Origin: Diphasiastrum complanatum
Taxonomy: Eukaryota > Streptophyta > Lycopodiopsida > Lycopodiales > Lycopodiaceae
Reading direction: 5' to 3'
Length of the DNA: 64,000 nucleotides
Assembly: GCA_029204225.1 (NCBI GenBank)
Contig: CM055111.1
Location: 16,725,019 to 16,789,018, forward strand
Shown: positions 20,822-32,537 of the stretch, piece by piece
Layout of the letters: each line of letters begins with the position of its first letter
How positions within the stretch are numbered: the stretch's first letter is position 1
Notes under the pieces: model-generated
The model's input: the letters and a program-made list of their open reading frames with translations, nothing else
Database searches by the model: none
Told to the model about the DNA's origin: nothing
Program-made: the position numbers and the translations under genes

Positions 20822-21565
20822 CTACCTAAGGTTACCATGCATTTTGATCCATCTAAGTGAAAAATTTTCATCAATCTTGAGCTAGAAGTTTTCAAGGCCC
20901 ATTTTCCTAGCTATCGTGTTCAATCTTGGATCAAAAGAGATCAAAAGGACATTGATTGGGTCTGACCTGGTACTGTATGGAATCAGGTGCTCAGACACGT
21001 GTGAGGAACATCCAATTTCAGTTTGGAAGTTCTCTCTCATGTTTGATCCATTTATCTTGCTTGATAGCTTGTTTTGAAGCTATTTTTGTCTAGTTTCTGT
21101 TGCAATCAGTTTCATTCCATTTGGTTGTGCCAATCAAAAGTTATAAGCTTTTGAAGAGGGTTAGGTAGGGCACCTAGACCTGGGTGGACACATTTGGTTT
21201 GGTCAAGAGATTGCTTGGTTGATCCAAAATCACAGTTGTATGCTTGCCAATCTCATCTATATGTGATCTAGGCACTGTTTTGAGATCTTAGCCATTTTGT
21301 TTCATGCAATATCATTGTATTTGAGTCAAATTTGCTTTCTTAGTGTACTTCACACGTGCTAAGAGTGTTTGATCCTAACTTTTCCCATACTCCATCATTT
21401 GATGTGAAATAGATCTTGTTTTAGAGAGATTTGTGTAGCTAGTGATAATCAATTCACAAATTGTTGTAAGATCTTTCATAGGAGGAGATAGTACTCAATT
21501 ATTGGATCCTATTGAAAGTGTGTAACAACATTTATTGTTCATCATTTGAGTTTTCTTCTCTTCAA

Positions 21566-21887
21566 ATGTCTTCAATGGGTTCATCCTTGTTGGAACCAAA
21601 TGAAAGATTGTCCACTTCAAACTATTCAATTTGGAAAATGAGGATGGAGTCCATCTTGATCCTTCAAGATGTGATGGACATAGTTCTTGGCCTTGAAGAA
21701 GAACCACAAGTTCTTCAAGAGGTTCAAAAATACAAAAAGAGAGCTAGGATGGCTCTCCAAGATGAATGTCTCTAATGAGATATTGAGGGAGATAGGTACT
21801 TTTACAACAGCCAAAGAAGCTTGGGATTGTCTCAAGACTATCCATGAGGCTAAGAATACCTCTAGGCTTCTCACTCTTAGGAACTAA
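21566..21887 (+). pseudogene. A1 gag N-terminal part, frameshifted
   Basis: ATG 21566 (SSMGSSLLEPNERLSTSNYS) is shared with the related copies at 48690 and 59144, which supports it as the real start; the leader from the PBS is about 745 bp. Near 21760 this copy lacks eight bases present in the other two, throwing gag into a frame that stops at 21775. The proper frame continues (MNVSNEILREIG...AWDCLKTIHEAKN) to an in-frame TAA at 21885-21887, where the other copies read a sense codon. So two separate lesions inactivate gag of this otherwise young element. Confidence 0.88.
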
Positions 21888-23627
21888 CTCTTTCAAAGTA
21901 GCCAAAAGAGTGATGAGAGTGCATCTAGTTATGTTTTGAGAGTAAAAGATATTCATAGAGAGCTTGCTTGCATTGGTGATTCCATCAATCAAAATGAGCT
22001 AGTTCAAGTCATTCTCAATGGCTTGAGAAGTGAATTTGATAACCTTGTTCAATCCTATGCCATTAAGGAGGAGCTACCAAGTTTGGAGGCTCTCCAAAGT
22101 GTGCTAATTTCAGAAGAATCAAGACAAGAGTACAAGCTCTTGAGGATGGACAAGCTTTCTCTCACTCATAATGATGGCAAAGCTCTCTTTGCCAAGGATA
22201 AGCACAAAGAGAAGAGCAAGAACCAACATCAACAATCCTCAAGCAAGGACAAAGTCAAATCCAAAGACAAAGATGAGGAGGAAGATGATTCCTCTAATGC
22301 TTCATCATCCAAGCTCAAGAAGAAGAAGAAGATCAAGTGTTTTTATTGTGGCAAGAAAGGTCATTATGCCACCAATTGCTTCAAAAAGAAGAATCAACTC
22401 AAGCAAGCCAATATTACCAATGAGAAGGAAGACACTATTGCAAGTGATGGAGAGGGATCTCTAATGGTCTCTAGTTTCTCATCTACTCCTTTCAAGAAGG
22501 ACGGCCTATGGTATATTGATAGTGGAGCCTCTTCACATATTTGTAGCTCCAAAGACTCTTTCTCTTCTATTGCACCTTATGATGGAGTGAAGAAATCAAT
22601 ATACACTGCAAATGATTTTGAATGTCCTATTGAAGGCATAGGGAACATTCCCTTGAAGCTTGCATCCTCTAAAGTTCTCTCTCTCTCTAGAGTTCTTTAT
22701 GTACCTAAGCTTACCAAGAATCTTATTAGTGTTGGCCAATTGCTTGATAATGGCCTTGATGTAAAATTCAATGTTGATACTTGCACTATCAAGAAGAATG
22801 ATGAGATACTTGCATTAGGATTTAGATTTGGTGGCATCTATAAACTAGATCCAAATGAGTATGTGAATGCTTGTAATGTTGCTCTTGTGAACAAGCTCTC
22901 TATGGAGGAATTATGGCATAGGAGGTTGGGACATCCCAACTACAAATCCATGCTCTCTATGATCAAAGAGTCCAAAGCTATTGGCTTGCCAAAGTCATTC
23001 TCCAAGAAGATCAAGTCTTGTGAGGCTTGTGCTATTGCTAAATCTCACAAAAAGCCATTTACAAGATCTTCTATCAAAATCAAGCATCCTTTGGAGTTAA
23101 TCCACTCGGATGTGCATTTCTCATCAACTACAAGCAAGGGAGGAGCCACTTGTTTTGTTACTTTCATTGATGATTACACAAGATTCACTTGGATATATCT
23201 TCTTGCTTCAAAATCTATGGTGTTTGATCATTTCCTTATTTTCAAAGCTTATGTAGAGAAGCAATTCTCATTCAAGATTAAAGCTCTTAGAAGTGATGGA
23301 GGTGGTGAATATATCTCCAATAAATTTCAAGATTTTTGTGAGCTTGAAGGCATTAAAAGAGAGTTTTCTTGTGCCTACTCTCCATCTCAAAATGGAGTGG
23401 CCGAGAGAAAGAATAGATCTCTATGTGAATGTGCAAAATCTATGAGAATTGAGGCATCTTTGCCCAAAGATTTTTGGGGAGAAGCCATTAATTGTGCAAA
23501 TTATCTTTGCGATAGGCTCCCACATATAGCTCTTGGAGGAAAGTCACCATATGAAATCTTATTTTTGAAGAAGATGCTTATGCTTTGTCCATATTCCCTT
23601 GGAAACAAGGAAGAAGGAAGATCCTAG
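21888..23627 (+). pseudogene. A1 gag C-terminus, protease and integrase
   Basis: One open frame after the gag stop. Counting residues from 21936: gag C-terminus with a Lys-rich linker (90-135), a CCHC zinc knuckle CFYCGKKGHYATNC (135-148), protease active site IDSGASSH (Asp195), pre-integrase LWHRRLGHPNY (327-337), integrase zinc ligands ending CEAC, and the catalytic triad Asp392 (HSDV), Asp454 (RSDGGGEY) and Glu490 (GVAERKNR). All catalytic residues are intact. Near 23575 about 44 bases present in the copy at 60620-60670 are missing, so the frame is lost and ends at 23625-23627. The integrase would insert the cDNA. Here it cannot be joined to RT. Confidence 0.93.
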
Positions 23628-25521
23628 TGCATGCAAAGGGATCATGGTTGGATACTCATCCACCAAGAAGGCCTATAGAGTCTTTAAACTCTCTACTTCG
23701 CAAGTTATTGAAAGTAGAGATGTTGTCTTTCATGAAGATCAACACTCATCATTTGAAGAGGCCGAGATCAAGAAATCTATGGATGCATCATCAATTATTG
23801 ATTTTGAAGACAATCATGATGTGATGGGGTCCAGATTTGAAGAAGACTCTCCTCGGATTTTTTCACCAAGAAGATCCATGAGAGATAGATCTGAGCCTAA
23901 GAGGCTCTCATATGTTGACAAAGGCAAACAAGTGGATCTTGATTCCACTAATTATGTTTTTTATGTCTCTCATGAAGAGCCAAAGAATGTACAAGAGGCA
24001 CTCAATACCAAGGAGTGGTATGATGCCATGAAGCAAGAGTATGATGCATTGATCACCAACAATACTTGGGAGCTTGTGGATCCTCCATCCAACAAGCATG
24101 TGATTGGTTGCAAGTGGGTATTTCGGATCAAGTTCAATCATGATTGCACCATCAACAAGCATAAAGCAAGATTATGTGCCAAAGGATTTGCTCAAATCCA
24201 TGGTCTTGATTATGAGGAGACCTTTGCACCCGTTGCAAAGATGGTGACAATAAGAATTCTTATTTCTCTTGCTTGTTTTTTCAAGTGGAAGGTGTTCCAA
24301 TTAGATGTATCCAATGCTTTTCTAAATGGTTATCTTGAGGAGGAGATCTATATGGAACAACCTCAAGGATTCATCAAGGATGAGTCCAAAGTGTGCTTGC
24401 TCTTCAAAAGTCTTTATGGACTCAAGCAAGCACCAAGATCATGGTATTCAAGACTTAATTCTTTTCTTATCTCACTAGGATTTACTCTTAGTGACTATGA
24501 TCCTTCCATGTATCTAAAGTTTGTTGATAGCAATATTGTCAGTCTTCTAATTTATGTTGATGACATTATTCTTTGTGGAAGTTGTATCAAGCTAGTTGAT
24601 GAAACCAAGCTAGCACTTGGATGTGAGTTTAAAATGCAAGGTCTAGGCTCAGAGATACATTACATCCTAGGCCTAGAAATTGATTTTTATGAAAATCATG
24701 TCTTTATATGCCAATCTAGATATGCTCACTCTATGTTGAAAAAATTCCATATGGAAAATTCTAAGAGCATAGATACTCCAATGGAGCAAATTGTAAAAGA
24801 TCCTAATAAAGGTGATGAAAGATCCTTTGAGGACATCACACTTTTTAGGAGTCTTGTAGGCTCCTTGATTTGGCTTACCATTACTAGGCCCGACCTTAGT
24901 TTTTGTGTGCACAAATTGAGTCAATTTATGCAAGATCCTAAGATCCATCATTGGAAGATGGCCAAGAGGATTATAAGATATGTATCTTCATCTTGTGATT
25001 ATGGTCTACTCTATAAAAGTGAGGATCTATCCATTATTGGCTACTCAGATTCGGACTTTGCAAGTGACAAGATGGATCGAAAGTCTATTAGTGCATATAC
25101 TATCTTTCTTGGAGGCAATCTAATATCTTGGCTTTCCAAAATGCAAGATACTATATCTCTCTCTTCATGTGAGGCCGAGTACAAAGCACTCACTACAACT
25201 ACCAAAGAAGTGCTTTGGATCAAGAGATTTTTAATGGAACTAAAGTGCATCAAGGAGGATGATCTACCAATGATCAAGTGTGATAACATCTCGGCCCAAG
25301 ATCTTGCCAATAATCCCATATTTTATGCAAGAAGCAAGCACATAGAAGTGGCACACCATTTTGTGAGAGAAAAGCTTATTGGAGGAGAAATCTACTTGGA
25401 GCATGTCAACTCGTCCTCTTGTATTGCCGATCTAGTCACCAAGCCTTTGAGCAAAAGTGCTTTCATCAAGCTGAGATCTAATCTTGGAGTTATATCAAGA
25501 TCAATGTTCAAATTTTCATAG
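23599..25521 (+). pseudogene. A1 reverse transcriptase-RNase H
   Basis: A 640-codon open frame covering the rest of the polyprotein, offset from the integrase frame by the deletion at about 23575. Counting from 23599: linker SRDVVFHEDQ (39-48), Ser/Glu-rich hinge, RT from about 137 (WYDAMKQEYDAL, NNTWELV, CKWVFRIKFN), [11 protein letters not shown] (234-244), [13 protein letters not shown] (271-283), YVDDIILCG (319-327, the catalytic Asp pair). RNase H: YSDSDFASDK (482-491), SCEAEYKAL (523-531), CDN (561-563), RSKHIEVAHHFVREK (578-592). Apart from the frame break this is a complete, apparently well-preserved copia RT-RNase H. It has no start codon context of its own, so translation alone is doubtful. 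Confidence 0.93.
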
Positions 25522-25530
25522 ATAATTTTT

Positions 25531-25539
25531 TAGGAGGAG
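25531..25539 (+). promoter_or_regulatory. Polypurine tract of A1
   Basis: TAGGAGGAG immediately precedes the 3' LTR start TGTGAAAAATTG. A purine run in this place primes plus-strand synthesis. The same tract precedes the LTRs at 47214 and 57669. Confidence 0.85.
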
Positions 25540-26276
25540 TGTGAAAAATTGAAAAAGATTATCTATGTTAGATATAGGGGTCTTATGTTTTTTACATCAA
25601 GCATCTAGGTGTAGGATGTTGATAGGAATAAATTTGACATAGATGGCAAATTATGCATTTCCACTTGTAATGCCACTATTGAGCCAAAATAGAGTAAGAG
25701 GCTAAACACTTGCTAATTAGAGTGTAGACAAGTGTAAAGTTTTTGTTTGATGAATTCCAAGAGGTCCAATAGGATTTAGAGGTGGAACCTTGTGAGGTCC
25801 AATAGGAAATTGAGGTGTGCTTGAATATAGTCCAATAGAATTAAGAGGTGCATAGATCAATGATCCAATAGGATCAAGAGGTGACAAAATATGGTCCAAT
25901 CATAGTTAAGCATAGTGGTAGCTCGTGGACCTACTAGTATCATTGTACTCCTCATTTTGAATGCAATTGATTTGGTGATTTCATGGATTTTGTGAGTTAT
26001 TGGATTTCTAGCTTTCTCTCTCTACCCGAGAGCTCTTGATGCATTTTCTCTCTCTACCCGAGGAGAGCAGCTTGTTTTTACTTAGATTATTTTTTGAATA
26101 CTTCCCACACGTGTGAGTGAGAGTTGGAAGTGATTGAATGCATGTAGTAGTGTGTTTTTGCCATAGGATTCAAGATTGATCTTGAATCTCAGTCTAGTCT
26201 TGATCTTGGTGCATCTACACACCTTAGGAGATCACAAGTACATGTAGTGGACAGTCCACACGTGTGAAATTCAACA
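25540..26276 (+). repeat. 3' LTR of A1 (family A)
   Basis: Same length as the 5' LTR. Differences that I can see are scattered single substitutions (for example in the first 150 bp: g/a, a/t, g/a, a/g, t/c), mostly transitions. Ends AATTCAACA, followed by CCATT. Confidence 0.95.
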
Positions 26277-26281
26277 CCATT

Positions 26282-26351
26282 AGATCGAATGCCCAATTTT
26301 AAGAATTTTGAGATGGTTTGTACGCTGGTGCAAGCTAGAGAATCATTTTAG
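26282..26351 (+). pseudogene. Unidentified ORF, right part, beyond A1
   Basis: When A1 and one copy of CCATT are disregarded, the frame open at 20072 continues for 22 more codons (through MPNFKNFEMVCTLVQARESF) and ends at TAG 26349-26351. Continuity of an open frame over the insertion point is what supports treating 19442-20072 and this piece as one interrupted coding region. Confidence 0.45.
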
Positions 26352-27504
26352 GGAATATATTTGATATATGTTGCATATGTTGCACCTATAGAGGTGTGTA
26401 GCCATCCATCGTATAGGACCCCTGAAAAGGAGTCATAATCAGCCAAGGTTAGAAGAATGAGTTGTAGATATGCTGCTAAGAGAGGATATTGGAATAGGGT
26501 ACATGCGACAATGAGAGATAGAGAGGAAATTGAGAGAGTTGAACAGAGTTCAGTGGAGTTTGGTACACATGAGAAAGTGCATAGCCTAATTATGTCCTCT
26601 TCATCGTTAGTCAAAGGTGTTTATTGGCAGAGAATGTTAACAACAAAAGTTGTCTGATTAAAAAAACATGTTAATAGTCGAAGGTGTTTATTAGCAGAGA
26701 ATGTTAACAACAAAAGTTGTCTGATAAAAAAAAAACTAAGTGGTTGCAGCAATGCATATCTTCAAAATGTAGGTCAATTGCAATTTGCCTCTACTTCCAG
26801 TGTCTCACTTTACTTGAGTTGAGGATGCATCAGCTTAGTAAGCCCTTATGTAAATCCATGCAGCACAGAGGTGACAACCTATAAAAGAGAACGTTTGAGC
26901 CGCTGACTGCGTTGCTAATTAGTGGCCACAATTGCACTTCACTTATTTGGCTTTGATGATTTGTTAATGTTGATCAACGTCGTAGACTGCTCGCATCCTT
27001 TTCCCTGTGAGCTTGATAATATTATCTGACTATGAATCCTTTTTTGGCCTCTTTTGGGCTCAATAGCTGGCACCTCGTCTATTTCTTCCAGATCCTTGAT
27101 GTAGAAATTCGACAAACTATGGGTCTGCCCATTACCTCACCATTAAATTTTACCCAAAAATTCTTTTTACAAGCATCAACAGCAGATGCTTTATAATTGA
27201 TGTTCTTCATAATGTCTAGAGAAGTGGGCACCCAAGTAGCATGCCCATGCCCACTAGAGTTTCGAAGTACGACAACGGATGATGATGATGCTCTTAAGAT
27301 CAATGCATTGTTCACAGTCTTCTTGAGCTGGAATGAAGGCCTTTTTGGACTTCTTTGGGAGGAGGAAGAGTAGGAGTTGCTTTGGGCCTGGAAATTTGTT
27401 GGAGACTTGTAGCGGCATTGCAATTGTTTGTTTGCTTAGTAGGTGGGTGAAATAAGTTGTGAACCAATTGATTCCAATCATCTAGAATCCGATCTACAAC
27501 ATAT
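26352..27504. other. Flank of A1: 67-bp duplication and unassigned ORFs
   Basis: A unit of about 67 bp ('aaaggtgtttattggcagag', then 'aatgttaacaacaaaagttg') is present twice head-to-tail at 26609-26675 and 26676-26736. A minus-strand frame over 27079-27423 (114 codons, no ATG at its start) is Ser-rich at its N-terminus and ends with a more ordered-looking stretch (KNFWVKFNGEVMGRPIVC). It could be a decayed exon, but I cannot name a family. Nothing else is recognised. Confidence 0.4.
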
Positions 27505-28234
27505 TGTGAAGTTTTTAGCACGTGTGAACTTCACCACACACCTTACAGGTTCTTACTAAGGTGTTGTGAAAGCACAAGATTGATCAAAGAACAGATTACT
27601 TGAAAAATCTAAGGCAAGAGCACAATGGCATACAACAGACTGAAAAAAATAACTTCTCACTATGAGGAATGAATGTCAGAAATAATTCTAAGTGCTCAGT
27701 ATGTGAAAAATAGGCTGCTCTTAAGTAGAGAGAGAAAATCAACACTAGAATACTCGAGTAGAGAGAGAATGAGTCCAAAATACCAAAATCTCATTATTCA
27801 CAATATGGCAAAACATGCCAAGGTTTTCCTACATCAAAGTGGCTCGAATTCCAACAGTGGAGTTGCATGGAAAGTCCACTTAACCTAGTTAACTCAAATA
27901 CCAAAAATCCACATGTGTAACTGCATGCATGGATATTGCATGTACTACATGTCAACTCATAAAATTGCCTAGTCATGTGTAGATCACAGAAACCACTTTG
28001 CATGTTGCAAGCACTGATTGCATGTGGCTTGCATGCATACTGAATGACATTGCATGTTATCTAAACTTTTGCATGACATCAAATTTGAATCTACCTAACT
28101 CAAACTCGACCTATTCTAGAAGGTTATGTGCTCAGTTCACAAACCTTTATGTACAAACAAAGTTTACAATGGAAATAATATGGTCATGGCCCCAAAACTC
28201 GAGATAGGAAGATATTATTTTACTAATCTTCACA
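27505..28234 (-). repeat. 3' LTR of minus-strand copia element G
   Basis: On the minus strand it begins TGTGAAGATTAG right after AAGGAG and the pol stop, and ends CTTCACA, a 7-bp inverted repeat of its start, for 730 bp. A GCACGTGTGAAC motif lies at its U5 end (plus 27517-27528), like the palindromes of family A. No second copy is in the window, so boundaries rest on the termini and the adjoining pol. Confidence 0.7.
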
Positions 28235-28243
28235 CTCCTTAAT

Positions 28244-30594
28244 ATATATGTTCATATCCAATATAGACTTTGAAATTAGGCCAACATTAGACCTCATCTT
28301 GATAAAGACATTATTGAGTAATGGCTTGGCGAGAAGATCTGCAGCACAATTTGAAGATCCAACATGCTCCAATACGATCTCTCTCCCAATGACTTTTTCT
28401 CTTACGAAATGATGAGCTACCTCGATGTGTTTGCTCCTTGCATGGAACACATGATTATTTGCACGAGCCTAAGCCGAGATGTTACCATTCTTGATAATTG
28501 AAAGGTCTTCATCTCCATAACACTTTAGCTCCAAAAGTAGCTTTTTGATCCATAAAACCTCCTTTGTTGTGGTTGTAAGAGATTTGTATTCAGCTTCACG
28601 GGATGATAAGGATATAGTTGCTTGCTTCTTTGATAACCAAGAAACTAGATTCCCTCCTAGAAAAATTGTCTAAGCACTTGTGGATTTTCTATTTAGCCTA
28701 TCTCCTGCAAAATCTGAATCTGAAAAAGCAATCAAAATCAGATCTTCTCCCTTGTAGAATAATCCATAATCTAAGGTAGAAGATTTATACCTCAAGATTC
28801 TTTTAGCCAACTTTCAATGATATAACTTTGGATTCTGTATGTGTTGACTTAGCTTATGCACACTAAAGCTTAGATCAGGCCTAGTCAATGTTAACCATAT
28901 AAGTGAGCCAATAAGACTCCTATATAGAGTGATGTTTCATCATCTTTCATAGGAACTTTTACAATGTGCTCCATTGGTGTATTCATGCCTTTATAGTTTT
29001 CCATTTGGAATTTCTTGAGCATGGAAAGTGCATATCTACTTTGGCTTATGAATGCATGACCTTTGCAAAAATCTATTTCAAGGCCTAGAATATAGTGAAG
29101 AACTCCTAAGTCCTGCATCTTAAACTCACTACCAAGTGCATGCTTAGTTTCTTCAACTAGCTTCTCATTATTTCCACAAAGAATGATATCATCTACATAG
29201 ATGAGAAGAATAATTACAAAGTTATCTACAAACTTAATATACAAAGAGGGGTCATATGCACTAACCGAGTGATATGAGATAGGAGTTGGGCCTTGCATAC
29301 CAAGACCTTGGTGCTTGTTTTAGTCCATAGAGACTCTTGAACAAAAGACAGACTTTTGATTTTGCACATTCTTTCACAAAACCAGGAGATTGCTCCATGT
29401 AAATCTCCTCCTCAAGGTAACCATTGAGAAAGGCATTAGAAACATCTAGCTAAAACATTCTCCAATTGTGAAAACATGCAAGAGATATGAGTATTCTGAT
29501 TGTTACCATTTTTGCAACTGGTGCAAAGGTGTCTTCATAGTCAAGACCTATGATTTGTGAGTAACCTTTACCACAAAGTCTTGCTTTATATTTATTGATA
29601 GATCCATCATTATTATACTTGATTCTGAAAATCCACTTACATCTTATCACATGCATGTTGTTTGGTGGCTCCACAAGCTCTCATGCGTTGTTTGACATCA
29701 AGGCTTCAAACTCTTGGATCATTGCTTCAACCCACTTCTCGAATTGAAGTGCTTCTTGGACATCTTTAGGCTCTTCATCTGATATAAAGAGAGCATGATA
29801 GGAAGTTTCACCTTCCACTTGCCCTACTTCCACATCATATGTGAGCCTTCTTGGCTCAGATCTCTCTCTTGTAGATATTCTTTGTGTAGGTGCTTGAAGT
29901 TGCTCCTCCTCAAGCCTCGGCCTCACCACTTCTTGAGTAGCATCAAGATTGATAATTGTAGATCTTGCATGAGACTCCTTGACCTGTGCTTCATCCAAGT
30001 TAAACTTATGATCTTCATGAAAGATCACATCTCTACTAACAACATTTTTGTCAGTAGAGGGAAGATATACTTTATATGCTTTTTTAATAGATGCATATCC
30101 TACAGAAATTCATTTAACAGCACTAGGATCTTCCTTTTTCCTAGTCTCTATAGGTACATGCACAAAGCATACACAGCCAAATATCCTAAGATGATCAATC
30201 TTAGGCTTTTTCTTATACAACATCTCAAATGGTGTTCTTCCTTCTATTGCAAGATTAGGAAGCCTATTACAAAGATAATTTGCACATCCAACTGCTTCTC
30301 CCAAAAATTATTTAGGTAGAGAAGCTTCTAGCTTAATGGCTTTTGCACATTCACACAAAGTTCTATTTTTTCTCTCCGCAACTCCATTTTGTTGAGGAGT
30401 ATATAAACAAGAAAATTGTCTTTGTATTTCCTCTCTCTCACAAAAGTCTTTAAACTTATTGGAAGTATATTCACCTCCACTATCACTTCTCAAAGCTTTC
30501 AACTTGAAAGAAAACTGCTTTTCTACATAAGCTTTGAAAGTAAGGAAAACATCATAAACCATGGCTTTAGAAGATAGCATATAGATCCAAGTGA
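28244..30594 (-). pseudogene. Element G pol (integrase part, RT, RNase H), minus strand
   Basis: Read right to left: integrase from mid-core (ITWIYMLSSKAMVYD at about 30590; RSDSGGEYTSNKF; NGVAERKNRT, so the second Asp and the Glu are present, the first Asp lost), VGCANYLCNRLPNLA, linker (MIFHEDHKF, 30028), RT N-terminus (WVEAMIQEFEALMSNN; CKWIFRIKYNNDGSINKYKARLCGKGYSQ), YVDDIILCG (about 29200), YILGLEIDF, and a degraded RNase H to ARSKHIEVAHHFVREK and a stop at 28223-28225. It resembles family A in sequence but is diverged and interrupted by several stops. Its 5' half is cut off at 30594 by the LTR of element E. Confidence 0.85.
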
Positions 30595-31451
30595 TAAAAT
30601 TTTCATTTTAGGACAATAATGACTGTACTTAACAATCATAGAGAGTTATTGGTTGCTTAATCAATGGATCTATCAAGTTTTACACATTAGATCTTGATCT
30701 AGATTCACTACACATGGATTTAAGCAAGAGCAATGGATCAACACATCATAAATTAGTGAAGGCGGCCTCACACGTGTAAAGTACTGTCCACATTACGGCC
30801 TGCACCTGAAACAACAAATACAATAGTCCTAGATAGCAATCATTCATTCAAATCAAAAGACAAATGACTAGAAATCTCAAAAAGTGTAGAATGCAAAAGT
30901 CTCATCAATCTTCTTAGCAAAATGATGATCCTTTTATGGATCAAGTACATCCATGAGTCTGGTATAGTCCAGCAGGTATTCACACGTGTGAAGAGTGCCA
31001 CATCACTCAGATCTATCCATTTGATCCATCCTTGATTCTTATCCAAAGTTGACCTTCTAGAATCTGGCTAAAATCCAAGGAGCTAGTCTCCTAGAATATA
31101 GGAATATTTTCTACAAAATTGGATCTAAAGGAAAATGGTCAACTCTTATCTTCTAGAACTCTATACACACATGTGAACATCCACTTGCCATGTGGGAGCA
31201 TTTACTCATGCACATGCAAGAAAAAGCTAATTTCTAGGTGACTAGCCAACTTGACTAAAAACTAGTCATATCATGTTCACACTAACTAGATTGATACAAA
31301 ATCAATTTAGATATATACAGGTATGAAAAGTATGTCCTTTCACACGTGGGAACAGGCTCCACACGTGTGAAATCAGATCATCAATATTGTTCTAATGTTT
31401 GATCATTATTTACAATAACCAATGTCAAGTGAGAAGTGACAATTTTCAACA
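30592..31451 (-). repeat. 3' LTR of minus-strand copia element E, inserted in G
   Basis: The right boundary on the plus strand, ...CAATTTTCAACA at 31451, is exact because the next bases are the purine tract (GAGGAGGAG on the minus strand) and pol. The left boundary (TGATAAAATTTTC, 30592) is placed where the integrase text of G begins; it gives about 860 bp. It contains CACACGTGTG at 30981-30990 and 31360-31369 plus near-matches at about 30769 and 31341. Confidence 0.7.
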
Positions 31452-32510
31452 CTCCTCCTCACTTCTAACTTGGCAAATCTAATTACATCTATCTACAATT
31501 CCAAGAGCTGATCTTAACTTAAAAAATGGATCTTTGGACAATGGCTTGGTTAAGATATCAACTATGCATTCGGATGATGGTACATGATGTAGTTGCACCT
31601 CCTTGGATTGTACCTTCTCTCTCACAAAGTGATGAGCTATCTCAATATGCTTTGTTCTAGCATGGAAGATAGGACTTGAAGCAATTTGTTTAGAAGTTTG
31701 ATTGTCACAAAATATGTAAGGGATCTCCTCGGCCTCTAGCACATGTAGCTCCATCATGAGTCTTCTTAGCCATAGGAGCTCTTTGGTTGTTGAAGTCAAT
31801 GCCTTGTACTCGGCTTCACAAGAAGATAGTGAGACTTGCTTTTTGGAAAGCCAAGATATTACTCCTCCACAAAGAAATGTTGCAAATGCACTAATGGACT
31901 TTCTATCCATCTTTTCATCTGCAAAATCTAGTACTAGAAACATATCTAAGTACTCTCTTGGCAATTTTTCAAGGATGAACTAATGGAGATTGCATACTTT
32001 GACAAAACTTGCTTACACAAAAACTTAAGTCAGGTCTAGTGATGGTTAAATAGATTAGAGAGCCTATAAGCTTCCTAAAGAGAGTGATGTCCTGAAAGGA
32101 CGCTTTATCACCTTCATTAGTTGCTTTCACAACATGCTCCATAGGGGTGTCAATCCCCTTACAATCTTTCATACCAAATCTTTCAAAAATGGAAGTATCA
32201 TACTTAGATTGACTTATGAAGGTACAATTGCTACTTCTAGACACTTATATCCCAAGTATAAACTTTGGGAAGCCTTGATCTACCATCTTGAACTCACTAG
32301 ATAAATCAACTTTTACTAATTTGCTTATTCCTTCATGATGATGTCATCATAAAGCACCAAAATGATGATCATTCCTTCATTACATTTGAAATATAAAGAA
32401 GGTTCATAAGCACTTAGTACAAAGCCAAGGGAATAGAGAAAATCATGCAACCTAGAGTACCAAGCTCAAGGTGCTTGCTTCAAGCCATATAGGCTCTTCC
32501 TTAAGTAGCA
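31452..32510 (-). pseudogene. Element E RT and RNase H, minus strand
   Basis: From high to low coordinates: RT fragments with a GLKQA-type motif (about 32480) and a damaged YVDD region (about 32340), then FISQSKYDTSIFERFGMKD and LIGSLIYLTITRPDLSF (32244-31969), a small gap, then RNase H (KMDRKSISAFATFL, SSCEAEYKALTSTTKELLWLRR, CDNQTSKQIA, ARTKHIEIAHHFVREK) to a stop near 31479. The element is truncated at its 5' side where plus-strand element C starts. Stops within RT make it inactive. Confidence 0.82.
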
Positions 32511-32537
32511 CACTTTTGCTCCTCACCAACCTTGCAT

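Larger units (their letters stand above)
20073..26276 (+). mobile_element. Copia element A1: full-length, TSD-flanked
   Basis: 6204-bp Ty1/copia element: LTRs of 737 bp each (20073-20809, 25540-26276), Met-tRNA PBS directly after the 5' LTR, a purine tract AGGAGGAG before the 3' LTR, and a perfect 5-bp duplication CCATT at 20068-20072 and 26277-26281. Domain order gag-protease-integrase-RT-RNase H is canonical for copia. By eye the LTRs differ at only about ten positions, so this is the youngest element in the window. It is not autonomous: gag has a frameshifting 8-base deletion and a stop, and pol has a second frameshifting deletion of about 44 bases. Confidence 0.95.

Noticed and set aside
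22171..22464. Arg/Lys-rich frame overlapping A1 gag
   Set aside because: Shadow of the Lys-rich gag linker in another frame. The gag frame has the zinc knuckle and protease motif.
24673..25319. Open minus-strand frames over A1 RT-RNase H
   Set aside because: They mirror a strongly conserved plus-strand coding region and recur in every copy. No motif of their own.
27596..28003. Minus- and plus-strand ORFs within the LTR of element G
   Set aside because: The LTR boundaries explain this region, and the peptides have no domain.
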